This document shows, one piece after another, positions 43,409 to 52,167 of a stretch of 64,000 bases of DNA. How positions within the stretch are numbered: position 1 is the first letter of the stretch; each line of letters begins with the position of its first letter. This DNA is from Peribacillus sp. ACCC06369 (GTDB taxonomy: Bacteria > Bacillota > Bacilli > Bacillales > DSM-1321). The translations under genes were made by a program, and so were the position numbers. The notes beneath the pieces are model-generated. The model was given only the letters and a program-made list of their open reading frames with translations, ran no database searches and was not told the DNA's origin. The stretch lies in contig NZ_JAUCEN010000002.1 of assembly GCF_030348945.1 (NCBI RefSeq), forward strand, positions 992,001 through 1,056,000, in the 5' to 3' direction.

Positions 43409-44281
43409 TTATTCTTCCCGAATGACTATTAACACACCAATAAAAATTAATATTGTACCTATCCAAAAAGACAAGCCGATTTGCTCACCTAGTAATAACC
43501 AGCCTAAAAACGTACCGACTATAGGTTGTAAAAAGAAAAATAATCCACCACTTGAAGCGGTAAGCATTTGCAGTCCGCGATTCCACAGTAAAAAGGCACA
43601 TGCTGTCGAAATAACGCCTAAGTATAAAAGGCCGCCCCATATGGATGGATGCATTATTGCTTGGAAATCGAGCTCATCCAATCGACTAATTGTAAAAGGT
43701 GTTAAAAAGACAATTGCCACAAGCACAGCATAGGTAGTTACAACCAGTTGTGAATATTGCCCAGGTACACGTTTAATTAGAACTGACATAAGTGCCCAAG
43801 TTAATGCAGCAATAAGCAGTGATACGCCCCCAAGTTGGTGAGATGAACCGATATGGGCATTTCCGACAATGATACCGACACCGATTGTCGCTAAAATAAC
43901 CGAAATTGATTTTTTAAAAGTAATCTTTTCTTTTAAAATGATACGTGCAAATATCACCATAAATGCAGGTGTAGTTGAAGTAATGATGGCTCCCATTTGT
44001 GCAGTAGAAAGTAGCGTACCGACTTCCTGGGTTACGATGGAGATTGTGTTTCCAACAAGTCCCATAATGAGAATTAATAGCCAGTCCCGTTTTTCAATCC
44101 GCCAAGATTGTTTTGTTATTAAACCAATGGTTAGCAATGCTAAAATCGCAATTACATATCGTAATAAAACTAATTCAAGTGGTGGAACAACGTCTACCAC
44201 AACTTTTACCACCACGTACATTCCGCCCCAAATGCTAGCAGCGAGTGATAAATATAAAGAACCTAATAAAGTGTTTTTCAT
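43409..44281 (-). CDS. EamA-family (DMT) transporter
   Basis: 290 residues, ten membrane segments as two EamA repeats (SLAASIWGGMYVVVKVVVDVVPPLELVLLRYVIAILALL and ALTWALMSVLIKRVPGQYSQLVVTTYAVLVAIVFL). Such proteins export amino acids or other metabolites; substrate not evident. RBS CGGAGGG. A structured ~150-base leader precedes it. Confidence 0.88.
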   Translation of the reverse strand: MKNTLLGSLYLSLAASIWGGMYVVVKVVVDVVPPLELVLLRYVIAILALLTIGLITKQSWRIEKRDWLLILIMGLVGNTISIVTQEVGTLLSTAQMGAIITSTTPAFMVIFARIILKEKITFKKSISVILATIGVGIIVGNAHIGSSHQLGGVSLLIAALTWALMSVLIKRVPGQYSQLVVTTYAVLVAIVFLTPFTISRLDELDFQAIMHPSIWGGLLYLGVISTACAFLLWNRGLQMLTASSGGLFFFLQPIVGTFLGWLLLGEQIGLSFWIGTILIFIGVLIVIREE

Positions 44282-44315
44282 TTTGTACCCTCCGTTTTAA
44301 CTAGATCTTTCCAGT

Positions 44316-44349
44316 CCTTAACGGAGTTGCAAGTTTTCTACCGTTAAGG
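44316..44349 (-). other. Hairpin in the EamA leader
   Basis: CCTTAACGG / CCGTTAAGG, perfect 9-bp arms with a 16-base loop, 35 bases before the start codon on the leader RNA. Further upstream the leader holds a GGTGACC-type palindromic stretch (44383-44391). A promoter-like TATGATAAAAT lies near 44424-44434 (leftward). It may be an attenuator-type control element; I could not match it to a known riboswitch or T-box. Confidence 0.4.
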
Positions 44350-44434
44350 AAGAATGACTGCAGGTACATCATTTTCGAATAGCGGTGACCACATCATAAG
44401 CTTTCAGCTCACTTTCAAAATATTTATTTTATCA

Positions 44435-44720
44435 TATCATACAATGGTTTTAGTTAATTGTGTAAAAAAACAGTTCCGAGATTCTACTAATCATTCGATT
44501 CAAAAATCAGTAAGCAATAACTACATACTCATTTAAATAAACAAAAAAATGTTTTATTGTCACTTTAATTATGTGAAAAATACCATCTTCGCTATTGAAG
44601 GCCAATTATCCAATTAAATTTGTGTCAGTCTCTTTTTTGTTAAGTGTTACGGTTAGCGAAGAACAATTGGGGTAATACTAAAGGTAATATGAGTTATTTC
44701 TAAATTTTCAGAAAATTACA
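44435..44720. other. AT-rich intergenic region
   Basis: About 285 bases with no ORF I can support and no recognised RNA, left of the promoter of the 46-codon gene. Confidence 0.35.
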
Positions 44721-44781
44721 TTGACATGGGAATAACTCTGTTATATATTGATTTTAAGTTAAATTAATTGTTATATAACAG
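44721..44781 (+). promoter_or_regulatory. Strong promoter with a 10-bp inverted repeat
   Basis: TTGACA (44721-44726), 17 bases, TATATT (44744-44749). CTGTTATATA (44738-44747), overlapping the -10, is repeated inverted as TATATAACAG at 44772-44781, next to the ribosome site. This arrangement suits a repressor that closes the promoter, or a leader hairpin that buries the ribosome site. Confidence 0.6.
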
Positions 44782-44794
44782 AAAGGGGAGCAAG

Positions 44795-44935
44795 ATGATG
44801 AACACTTATGATAAAGCTTATGAAAGTTATTTAAAGATTTGTGAAAGGTATGGAATGGAGTCGATAAATATCGATCACTTCATCAAAAATTTAACCAAAG
44901 ATCAGTTGGATGAATACAGTAAATTAGCTGTTTAA
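44795..44935 (+). CDS. Small protein of unknown function (46-47 aa)
   Basis: Two adjacent ATGs after GAAAGGGGAG. MMNTYDKAYESYLKICERYG then MESINIDHFIKNLTKDQLDEYSKLAV: acidic, helical, one Cys, Tyr-rich; no membrane segment. No family recognised. It has its own promoter with an inverted repeat and its own terminator, which is strong support for a real gene. Downstream, before the terminator, a 12-codon frame (44959-44997, MDLPVDVDVEGK) may or may not be translated. Confidence 0.6.
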   Translation: MMNTYDKAYESYLKICERYGMESINIDHFIKNLTKDQLDEYSKLAV

Positions 44936-44997
44936 ATGAAAGGGCGTGATTACACAAGATGGACCTCCCGGTTGATGTAGATGTAGAAGGCAAATAG

Positions 44998-45035
44998 AAA
45001 CCCCACCAGTTGTTAATAACAGGTGGGGTTTTGTC
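44998..45035 (+). terminator. Terminator of the 46-codon gene
   Basis: AAACCCCACC / GGTGGGGTTT, perfect 10-bp stem, then TTGTC. Confidence 0.88.
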
Positions 45036-45325
45036 ATGTGTATGAAGAGTTTATTTTTAATTAGTATTGCAAAAAACATTTTTCAAAAGTGGATTTTCAG
45101 TTGGAATAATAAAGAGGTTATTTGTAGGGAAGGCAAAGAACAAATGGAACTTGGTCAAATGTGGTATCGGAAATGATCGATATTATATAGTAATGTTTAG
45201 TGTTGGAAAGAAAACGTGGACTAGGAAAGATTGGATATTACTTTGGTATTAATAGGCTCTTAGGGAGTTTTTTTTATCCTAATCCACAATAATAGTCAAA
45301 GTTGGTACATGCCTTTCTAGAAATA
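45036..45325. other. Intergenic region, no supported gene
   Basis: A 61-codon frame at 45067-45252 has no ribosome site and looks random. AT-rich; nothing recognised. Confidence 0.35.
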
Positions 45326-45538
45326 TCACAATTTGGTATATTTCCTTTCAATTTTCCTGAATTCATTTGAAAGTTCAAATAAGGTGTGTAAAACGGCTGT
45401 TTGAATATATAGATTCATATAATTATCATTGCTCTTCTTTTGAAAAGATAAATCATGTTTTTCATCAATTACTCGATTTATACAATCATGAATTTCGCTC
45501 CACATTTCTTTCGTTCCTTCTTTAGTTTTAGTCTCCAT
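45326..45538 (-). CDS. Small helical protein of unknown function (70 aa)
   Basis: METKTKEGTKEMWSEIHDCI start, behind GGGAG; highly charged and helical throughout, one Cys, ending in NEFRKIERKYTKL. An earlier ATG (45571) is rejected because AGGAGTGGGAGA lies between it and this start. No family recognised. Confidence 0.55.
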   Translation of the reverse strand: METKTKEGTKEMWSEIHDCINRVIDEKHDLSFQKKSNDNYMNLYIQTAVLHTLFELSNEFRKIERKYTKL

Positions 45539-45836
45539 AATCTCCCACTCCTTTTTTATTAGTTTATCCACTCTATTACATTCTTATACTTTGTTTTTTT
45601 ATAAATATTAAATACAGTTGGTGATTAGCTCTTGATTTTGGGAGAGCGAAGCGAATATAGTATCCGGACACAATTATTTTTTGGTATAAATTACCTGATA
45701 AAAGTATAATGACTTTTCCTGTCATTTCCAAAGCATGGGGATTTGAATAAATCGTAATGGCTATGGGAATTCCAGCGTCTCAAAATAAAGTTGCCGAAAG
45801 GGGAATTTTGTAGGAGGGCTTTGTTTCACTTCGTCT
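45539..45836. other. AT-rich spacer
   Basis: About 300 bases upstream of the small helical gene and downstream of the response regulator remnant. No gene or RNA seen; the promoter of the small gene should be here. Confidence 0.35.
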
Positions 45837-46052
45837 CTATAGTTGCTTAATTGGGCCATATTCTTGAGTGACGTATTGTACAAAAGGCAGGAGTTTGGAA
45901 TAATTAGTATTAGATGCTAAAACGCAGGTTAAACCTTTATCGATTCTGTCCATGAATAGGAGATTGTTATGTTTAAAATTAACTTCATATTTCCACTTCG
46001 TTAGTGTATCAGCCACTATTTTTCTAATCTTTTCATCATCTTCAATTATCAT
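45837..46052 (-). pseudogene. Response regulator remnant (BceR-like N-terminus)
   Basis: The first ~25 residues, MIIEDDEKIRKIVADTLTKW, are the start of a BceR-type receiver domain (acidic pocket DD kept). After KYEV the similarity ends; the phosphoacceptor Asp, the switch residues and the DNA-binding domain are missing. It follows the ABC ATPase gene by 15 bases. Probably the relic of a deletion. Confidence 0.6.
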
Positions 46053-46067
46053 TCATATTCAGTAAGT

Positions 46068-46814
46068 TCACCTTTGAATCCCTCCCATGGCACTCTGGAT
46101 GTGAAGGATTCGATCAAAGAAGTCACTTTGACTTTGGTCACCTTTATAAAGCTCGTTTACGATTCCTCCATCAAGCAAGAAGATAACTCGTTTACAGAAG
46201 CTTGCTGCATACGAATCGTGCGTAATCATAAGGATAGTTGTTTGAAAGGTTACATTTAAGGTAGCTAACTGTTCCAATAATTGTGTTGCTGAACTGGAAT
46301 CAAGCGCACCTGTAGGTTCATCTGCAAAGACAATCGCAGGATTTGTAATGATGGCACGTGCAGATGATGCCCTTTGTTTCTGACCACCAGAAACTTCCGT
46401 AGGGTATTTATCCTGAACTTCTTCAATATTCAATGCCTGAATGACTGGTCTCAGCAGTCTTTCCATCTCATCTATAGAAAATTTCCTTAATGAAAGGGGC
46501 AGAAGAATGTTTTCTTTGATCGTTAAAGTATCAAGCAAGTTGTAATCTTGAAAGATGAAACCCATTCGTTCTTGGCGAAATGTACGTAATGCCTTTTTGT
46601 TTAAATCTAACAGCGCCTGTTCTTCAAGCCAGACCTCCCCGCCAGAAAATTTATCAATCGTCGATAGCACATTCATCAGTGTTGTTTTTCCTGAACCAGA
46701 AGGCCCCATAATAGCTGTGAATTCACCCGAAGTTATTGTCAGATCAATATTCTTTAAAACCTGTGTCTTTCCATAGGATTTAGATAAGTTTTTAGTTTGT
46801 AATACTTTTTTCAA
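46068..46814 (-). CDS. Bce-type ABC transporter ATP-binding protein, orphaned
   Basis: 248 residues: Walker A GPSGSGKTTL, Q-loop FIFQDYNLL, signature SGGQKQR, Walker B AIVFADEPTGAL, H-loop ITHD. It belongs to the MacB/BceA group that exports or removes peptide antibiotics together with a ten-helix BceB permease. No permease and no kinase gene is present, only a regulator relic downstream, so the system is broken. In the signature helix, SSARAI replaces the usual AAARA. TTG start 8 bases after GAGGAGGGG. Confidence 0.82.
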   Translation of the reverse strand: MKKVLQTKNLSKSYGKTQVLKNIDLTITSGEFTAIMGPSGSGKTTLMNVLSTIDKFSGGEVWLEEQALLDLNKKALRTFRQERMGFIFQDYNLLDTLTIKENILLPLSLRKFSIDEMERLLRPVIQALNIEEVQDKYPTEVSGGQKQRASSARAIITNPAIVFADEPTGALDSSSATQLLEQLATLNVTFQTTILMITHDSYAASFCKRVIFLLDGGIVNELYKGDQSQSDFFDRILHIQSAMGGIQR

Positions 46815-47262
46815 CGTAAATCCCCTCCTCATGTTACATACTATAAAATTCATCCTATTCTCCACCATAGATGTAACAGGAAGTTAGATTACAATTTTGT
46901 CACATTCCACTTTGAATATGTAAAATAAGTAATGAACAGTGAATGTAATAAAGAATTCCCCAAATCAATTATGCATTCTCAACATCTTGGTAGCAACAAG
47001 CTGAAATAGATGAGGGATAAATGGATAACCGAGTTCAACTCCAACAATAGGGCACGTTTAATTAGAATAGGCTTTTCCTAATGACTGACAGGCGCTTTAC
47101 TTCATTAAAGGAGTTGCTATGGCAGACTTTTTCTTATCGATTTTAATAGACATAGTTACATAAGGTGCTTTTTTCGATTAAAGGGATTAAATAATAGATA
47201 AGGAATAAAAACAAATTTTCTGCAGAGAATACTTCTATTAATTAAAAAGTAGGAGTGTATAT
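46815..47262. other. Intergenic region with a terminator-like relic
   Basis: About 450 bases. At 47089-47137, a stretch beginning CAGGCGCTTTAC and containing GGAGTTGCTATGGCAGACTTTTT resembles the terminator behind the haemoglobin gene (47641-47680), so this gene seems bracketed by copies of one sequence. The haemoglobin promoter should lie in the last 100 bases. No gene. Confidence 0.4.
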
Positions 47263-47625
47263 ATGGAACAAACACTTTATGAAAAAGTTGGCGGAGAAGA
47301 AGCGATTGCAAAAGTTGTGGACTATTTTTACTCTGAGTTGGTTCTTAAGGATGATACAGTTAATCATTTTTTTGAAAAAACGGATATGGAAAAACAACGC
47401 GGTCATCAGACAAAGTTTATAAGTTTTGCATTAGGTGGCCCAAAACAATATTCTGGACAATCCATGGCAAAAGCTCACCAAGGAATGGATCTGCAACCAT
47501 CCCATTTTAATGCTATTGTAAATCATCTTAGCGATGCACTTGCTCATTTTGGAGTGAATGAAGCTGACATAGATACAGCTTTAACTAAAGTTGCTTCACT
47601 AAGAGATGATATTTTGTATAAATAA
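47263..47625 (+). CDS. Truncated haemoglobin, group I
   Basis: 120 residues, the usual length of trHbN-type globins. Sequence starts YEKVGGEEAIAKVVDYFYSEL with the B-helix Phe-Tyr, and has the proximal His in MAKAHQGMDL. Binds O2 or NO; group I members detoxify NO. RBS AGGAG. It differs from the group II protein YjbI common in Bacillus. Single gene. Confidence 0.92.
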   Translation: MEQTLYEKVGGEEAIAKVVDYFYSELVLKDDTVNHFFEKTDMEKQRGHQTKFISFALGGPKQYSGQSMAKAHQGMDLQPSHFNAIVNHLSDALAHFGVNEADIDTALTKVASLRDDILYK

Positions 47626-47653
47626 CTGATATTGAATTAACAGGTGCTTTACC

Positions 47654-47682
47654 AGGAGTTGCTTTGGCAGCTCCTTTTCTTA
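47654..47682 (+). terminator. Terminator of the haemoglobin gene
   Basis: AGGAG.TGC / GCA.CTCCT stem followed by TTTCTT. Confidence 0.75.
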
Positions 47683-47880
47683 TGGAACCCTTCTTTAACG
47701 ACTAATTATGCAATCTTAAATAATTGATGTAAAATTGCATAAAACTATCAATTTATTGAAGATTCTATATATTGTAATTATTGGGAAGATGACTTTAATT
47801 CAAGCTCTAAATAATCATCCCTCACTTGGTATGATATTTGCATATAAGTTAATTAAGTACGATTAAGGGTGGAGTGATAC

Positions 47881-49236
47881 ATGGAGAATGCAAAATTAAG
47901 ACGTTCGTTAACAGTATTTCCTTTAGTGCTATTTGGATTGGCTTATATGGCACCTACAACAGTTTTTTCTACTTATGGGGTTGTTGCGGAAATAACGAAA
48001 GGGATGGTACCTGCCGCTTATATTATAGCTTTAGTTGGTATGTTGTTTACAGCCTATAGTTATGGTCAAATGGTTAAGGCCTATCCTGTTGCCGGTTCTG
48101 CATATACATTTACTCAAAAGGCTCTTAATCCTCATATTGGATTCTTAGTAGGCTGGGTTATACTATTAGACTATTTATTTTTGCCAATGATTAATGGATT
48201 ACTAATCGCTATTTACTTAAACGCATATTTTCCATCCGTTCCTTTTTCCGTCTGGTTAATTGGTTTTGTAATTTTAATCACCACTGTAAATATAATCGGA
48301 GTGAAAATAGCAACAAAGATAAATCTTTTATTAGTTGCCTGTCAGTTCTTAATAATAGTTATATTTACATTCCTCTCAATTAAAGGGTTACTAAACGGAA
48401 TGGGTTCAGGGACATTATTTATGGGTTCTCCATTTGTGAATGGAGATATACCACTATCCTTAGTATTAGCAGGATCCTCTATTTTATGTTTATCTTTTTT
48501 AGGATTTGATGCTGTCACTACATTTTCAGAGGAGACCATTAATCCTAAAAAAATAATACCAAAGGCAATTTTCCTCGTAGCATTAATAGGAGGAGGTCTG
48601 TTTATCGCCATCTCATACATCAGTCACCTTGTTTACCCAAATTTCCAATCCTTTAAAGATCCAGATTCTGCTGCCTTAGAAATTGCTATATACATCGGGG
48701 GTAATTTATTTCAATCTATTTTTCTAGCAGGATACATTACAGGGGGGCTAGCATCTGGTTTATCAGCTCACGCAAGTGTATCGCGACTTTTGTATGCGAT
48801 GGGAAGAGATGGAGTTCTTCCTAAGAAAATATTTGGTCATATTCATCCAAAATTTCAAACTCCAACACACAACATTATCTTAGTGGGAATTTTTGCTTTA
48901 TCTGCTTTATTTGTTGATTTAGTGACAGCATCATCCTTTATTAACTTTGGAGCACTCGTTGCATTTACATTTGTTAATCTTTCGGTTATTTCTCATTATT
49001 TTATTAGGGAGAAACAGCGAAACGGAATTAACAAACTAAAATACCTAATATTGCCTCTGATTGGAACCAGTTTCACAATTTGGTTATGGACTAGTCTTGA
49101 TTCAAAGGCACTTTTACTCGGACTAGGATGGTTTGGAATAGGTTTCATCATGCTCCTTTCCAATACGAAAATGTTTAGTGAACGGCCACCAGAGCTTTCT
49201 ATTGAAAGTGCGAAGGAAAATGAAATTCAAGCATAA
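47881..49236 (+). CDS. APC-family amino acid/polyamine permease
   Basis: 451 residues, 12 membrane segments. Start LFGLAYMAPTTVFSTYGVVAEITKGMVPAAYIIAL and SYGQMVKAYPVAGSAYTFTQKAL are landmarks of the group that includes the putrescine importer PuuP. First gene of a three-gene operon with an amidohydrolase and a nitrilase, 27 bases before the next ORF. RBS GGGTGGAG. The DNA is more AT-rich than the flanking core genes. Confidence 0.88.
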   Translation: MENAKLRRSLTVFPLVLFGLAYMAPTTVFSTYGVVAEITKGMVPAAYIIALVGMLFTAYSYGQMVKAYPVAGSAYTFTQKALNPHIGFLVGWVILLDYLFLPMINGLLIAIYLNAYFPSVPFSVWLIGFVILITTVNIIGVKIATKINLLLVACQFLIIVIFTFLSIKGLLNGMGSGTLFMGSPFVNGDIPLSLVLAGSSILCLSFLGFDAVTTFSEETINPKKIIPKAIFLVALIGGGLFIAISYISHLVYPNFQSFKDPDSAALEIAIYIGGNLFQSIFLAGYITGGLASGLSAHASVSRLLYAMGRDGVLPKKIFGHIHPKFQTPTHNIILVGIFALSALFVDLVTASSFINFGALVAFTFVNLSVISHYFIREKQRNGINKLKYLILPLIGTSFTIWLWTSLDSKALLLGLGWFGIGFIMLLSNTKMFSERPPELSIESAKENEIQA

Positions 49237-49263
49237 AAGCTAGATTTATCAAGGAGGACAAAA

Positions 49264-50889
49264 ATGATAAAGGCAGACATCATTCTTTCTGGTCAACAAG
49301 TTTTTACTGGGCTACAAGATGAGCCAATAAAAGCAGCTATCGCTATTAAAGATAATAAAATTGTTGAGATCGGTCCTAAAGAAGAAATATGGTCATTCAT
49401 TGGGGATCGAACTAAGGTGTATGACATGGAAGAGGGACTAATTATTCCGGGATTTCATGATTTTCATATGCACATAATGATGGGAAGCATTTTACAGAAG
49501 GATAGTGCCAAATTATTTGATGCTACTTCAGAAGAAGAGGTAGCTAAACTAGTAGGTGAATTTGCAGAAACAAGACCAAATGATGAGTGGATATTTGGTA
49601 TTGGCTGGGATCATACCAATTGGAAAAAGAAAGTGCTACCACATAGAACAACATTAGATAAATATATTTTTGATCGTCCCGTTTTATTATTCAATGCAGA
49701 AGTGCATTACGCATGGATCAATAGTAAAGCAATAGAAATGATTCAATTAACGAAGGATACCCCAGACCCGGAATATGGAGAAATTGGAAAAGATGAAAAT
49801 GGGGAACTGACAGGCCTTCTTTTTGAACAGGCTATTGGGTATGCATCGGAACATGCATATAAATTACCGAAAGAAAAACGTGTAAAACTATTCCAAGGTT
49901 TTCTCGATGAAACAAAAAGATTGGGAATCACATCCGTTAATGATTTATACGGAGCTAAAATTGCGCCAAACCCATTAGACGATCTTGAAATTTTTAAGGA
50001 ATTTGATAGAGAAGGGTTACTTACAACTAGAATTCACTTTTCTCCGGAGTTAAAAATGGATTTAGCTGTCGCGAAGGTATTACAAAAAAATTATCAGTCA
50101 GACAAGCTTACCTTTTCTGGATTAAAACAATTTATAGATGGTGTTGTGACAAGTCATACTGCTTTTTTATTGGATCATTACAAAGACCGTCCTGAAACAA
50201 AAGGTGGAACCACTTATCCATCTGAAACAATTAAACAATTAGTAAAAAAGGCAGATAAGGAAAAATTCCAAATTCGTTTCCATGCTATTGGTAACGGTGC
50301 TGTCCGCTTAGCATTGGATGCATTTGAAGAAGCAAGAAACGTAAATGGAGAAAGAGATGCCAGACATGTCATTGAACATGTGGAGGTATTGCATCCAAAC
50401 GATGTCCATCGCTTTAAGGAATTAGGTGTAATCGCTTCCTTTCAACCCAAACATATTGAATTAATGGAAAGTGAGGCTTATACAGCTAGAATTAGTGAAA
50501 AACAACAACCTCTCTATTATCCTATCAAAACAATAGAAGATACTGGTGCTGAAATTGCCTTTGGTACAGATTTTCCAGTAGTACCCCTAAATCCTATGAT
50601 GGGTATTTATCAGGCAATCACCAGAAAAGATTTAACCGGGAAGGCGTGGCAGGAGTCGGAAGGAGTTACTTTAGCACAAGCATTAAAATACTACACGGCT
50701 ACACCGGCATACGGATCTTTTAGAGAAAAAGAATTAGGTACATTGGAAGCAGGAAAGATAGCGGATATCGCAGTATTGAATAAAAATTTATTTAGCATAT
50801 CAACAGAGGAAATTCTTGAAACTGAAGTGAAGATGACGATTATGGATGGAAAGGTTGTATATGAAAACCAGGTCGTCCCAACTGTATAA
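49264..50889 (+). CDS. YtcJ-type metal-dependent amidohydrolase
   Basis: 541 residues of the amidohydrolase superfamily 3. Metal-site motifs: GFHDFHMH (HxH), the His of IRFHAIGN, HVIEHVE and GTDFPV (Asp). C-terminal ADIAVLNKNLFSISTEEI and MDGKVVYE are family landmarks. Such enzymes cleave C-N bonds of N-acyl or cyclic substrates; the nitrilase next to it suggests a two-step breakdown of an imported nitrogen compound. RBS AAGGAGG. Confidence 0.85.
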   Translation: MIKADIILSGQQVFTGLQDEPIKAAIAIKDNKIVEIGPKEEIWSFIGDRTKVYDMEEGLIIPGFHDFHMHIMMGSILQKDSAKLFDATSEEEVAKLVGEFAETRPNDEWIFGIGWDHTNWKKKVLPHRTTLDKYIFDRPVLLFNAEVHYAWINSKAIEMIQLTKDTPDPEYGEIGKDENGELTGLLFEQAIGYASEHAYKLPKEKRVKLFQGFLDETKRLGITSVNDLYGAKIAPNPLDDLEIFKEFDREGLLTTRIHFSPELKMDLAVAKVLQKNYQSDKLTFSGLKQFIDGVVTSHTAFLLDHYKDRPETKGGTTYPSETIKQLVKKADKEKFQIRFHAIGNGAVRLALDAFEEARNVNGERDARHVIEHVEVLHPNDVHRFKELGVIASFQPKHIELMESEAYTARISEKQQPLYYPIKTIEDTGAEIAFGTDFPVVPLNPMMGIYQAITRKDLTGKAWQESEGVTLAQALKYYTATPAYGSFREKELGTLEAGKIADIAVLNKNLFSISTEEILETEVKMTIMDGKVVYENQVVPTV

Positions 50890-50922
50890 GATAAAAAAAT
50901 AAAAAAGTCAGGTAGTGAGAAA

Positions 50923-51819
50923 ATGTCAAAAGTAAAAGTTGGTCTTATTCAAATTCATTGCGGGGAATTCATTGAGGAAAATATTCAAAAAACGATAGAG
51001 AAAATAAAAGAAACAGTAAATAAAGGTGCGCAAATCGTTTGCTTACAAGAATTATTTTCTTCGCAATATTTTCCACAAAATGTTAGTGTGGAAAATTATG
51101 ATTTAGCTGAAGATGTAGATAGCGGTGCATTATCCGAAATGGGTGAATTAGCAAAGGAATTAGGAATCGTCTTGATTGTTCCTTTTTACGAAAGAGCAGG
51201 TGCTGGTATTTATTTTAATAGTGCAGCTGTATTTGATGCAGATGGAGAATGTTTAGGGATTACAAGAAAAAATCATATTCCGGATGGTCCCCAGTATCAT
51301 GAAAAATATTATTTCGTTCCAGGCAATACCGGGTATCCTGTCTATGAAACTGCTTATGGAAAAATAGGTGTCGGGATTTGTTGGGACGAGTGGTTTCCAG
51401 AAGTTGCCCGAATTTTGAGCTTACAAGGTGCGGAGATATTATTCTATCCTTCTGCCATAGGTTCAGAGCCAGATCATCCTGAGATATCAACAAGACCATC
51501 CTGGGAAAAGGCAATTTCTGCTCATGGCATTTCTAATGGTGTATTCGTTGCTGCAACAAATCGAGTAGGCCAGGAAAAAGACATGAATTTTTACGGTGGT
51601 TCATTCATTAGCGATACATTAGGGAATATTTTAGCTTCACTTGATGATGAAGAAGGAATTATTGTAAAAGAGATTGATTTAAAAGAAATAGAAAAGACTA
51701 GAAACATTCTACAATTCTTTAGAGACCGTCGTGTCGATACATACGACCCTATATTACAAAAGGAAATACTCCCAACCCCACCCCCTTCAAAAAACAAACA
51801 AAGGATTATCGTGCAGTAA
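50923..51819 (+). CDS. Nitrilase superfamily amidase (N-carbamoylputrescine amidase/beta-ureidopropionase type)
   Basis: 298 residues with the Glu-Lys-Cys triad: LQELFSSQYFP (Glu), RKNHIPDGPQYHEKYYF (Lys), GVGICWDEWFPEVAR (Cys). The GPQYHEKYYFVPGN stretch is characteristic of N-carbamoylputrescine amidases and related ureido hydrolases, which release CO2 and NH3. With a PuuP-like permease ahead, a polyamine- or ureide-derived substrate is a sensible guess. Start after a weak ribosome site (GGTAGTGAG). Proline-rich tail PTPPPS. Confidence 0.85.
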   Translation: MSKVKVGLIQIHCGEFIEENIQKTIEKIKETVNKGAQIVCLQELFSSQYFPQNVSVENYDLAEDVDSGALSEMGELAKELGIVLIVPFYERAGAGIYFNSAAVFDADGECLGITRKNHIPDGPQYHEKYYFVPGNTGYPVYETAYGKIGVGICWDEWFPEVARILSLQGAEILFYPSAIGSEPDHPEISTRPSWEKAISAHGISNGVFVAATNRVGQEKDMNFYGGSFISDTLGNILASLDDEEGIIVKEIDLKEIEKTRNILQFFRDRRVDTYDPILQKEILPTPPPSKNKQRIIVQ

Positions 51820-51861
51820 TGAGAATCAACTGCAGTGGAAAAAAAGTAGTATGGCATCAAC

Positions 51862-52041
51862 ATGAACGGAACGCCCTTGCCGAAGCATTATAAGCTTATA
51901 CTGGCGGCTTGGCCATTGGTACATTCGGGGAGCGTGAATTAGGTAGGGAAGCTTGCTGATATCGTTGTCCTCGACCGTGATCTTCTTGCGGTTCCGCTTG
52001 AGGAGATACCTAGCATCTACGTTTCAAAACTCTATTCTTGA
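51862..52041 (+). pseudogene. Remnant of a second YtcJ-type amidohydrolase, C-terminus
   Basis: In one frame NALAEAL, a stop, then AYTGGLAIGTFGERELGR, and after a one-base shift KLADIVVLDRDLLAVPLEEI and a stop. This is the C-terminal end of a YtcJ-type amidohydrolase, but closer to the classical KLADLVVLDRDL version than to the intact gene upstream, so it is not a simple duplicate. The rest of the gene is missing. Confidence 0.75.
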
Positions 52042-52123
52042 AGTATCCCAGATATCGCAATCTATAATAGATCTTTATTACTCGGATTAATAGTGGAACG
52101 GTCCTGACTATAATCAATCAAAC

Positions 52124-52167
52124 AAGAAACTGCCGGAGAAGGAGGGAATCTTCTCCGGCAGTTTCTT
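52124..52167. terminator. Terminator of the puc operon, both orientations
   Basis: AAGAAACTGCCGGAGAA and its complement with a ~10-base loop, ending at the pucM stop. It stops pucJ-pucL-pucM and transcription arriving from the nitrilase operon. Confidence 0.92.

Noticed and set aside
44341-44400. T-box riboswitch upstream of EamA
   Set aside because: Only part of a T-box-like core, no specifier loop and no terminator with T-run.
45067-45252. 61-codon frame after the tiny gene
   Set aside because: No ribosome site and random-looking composition.
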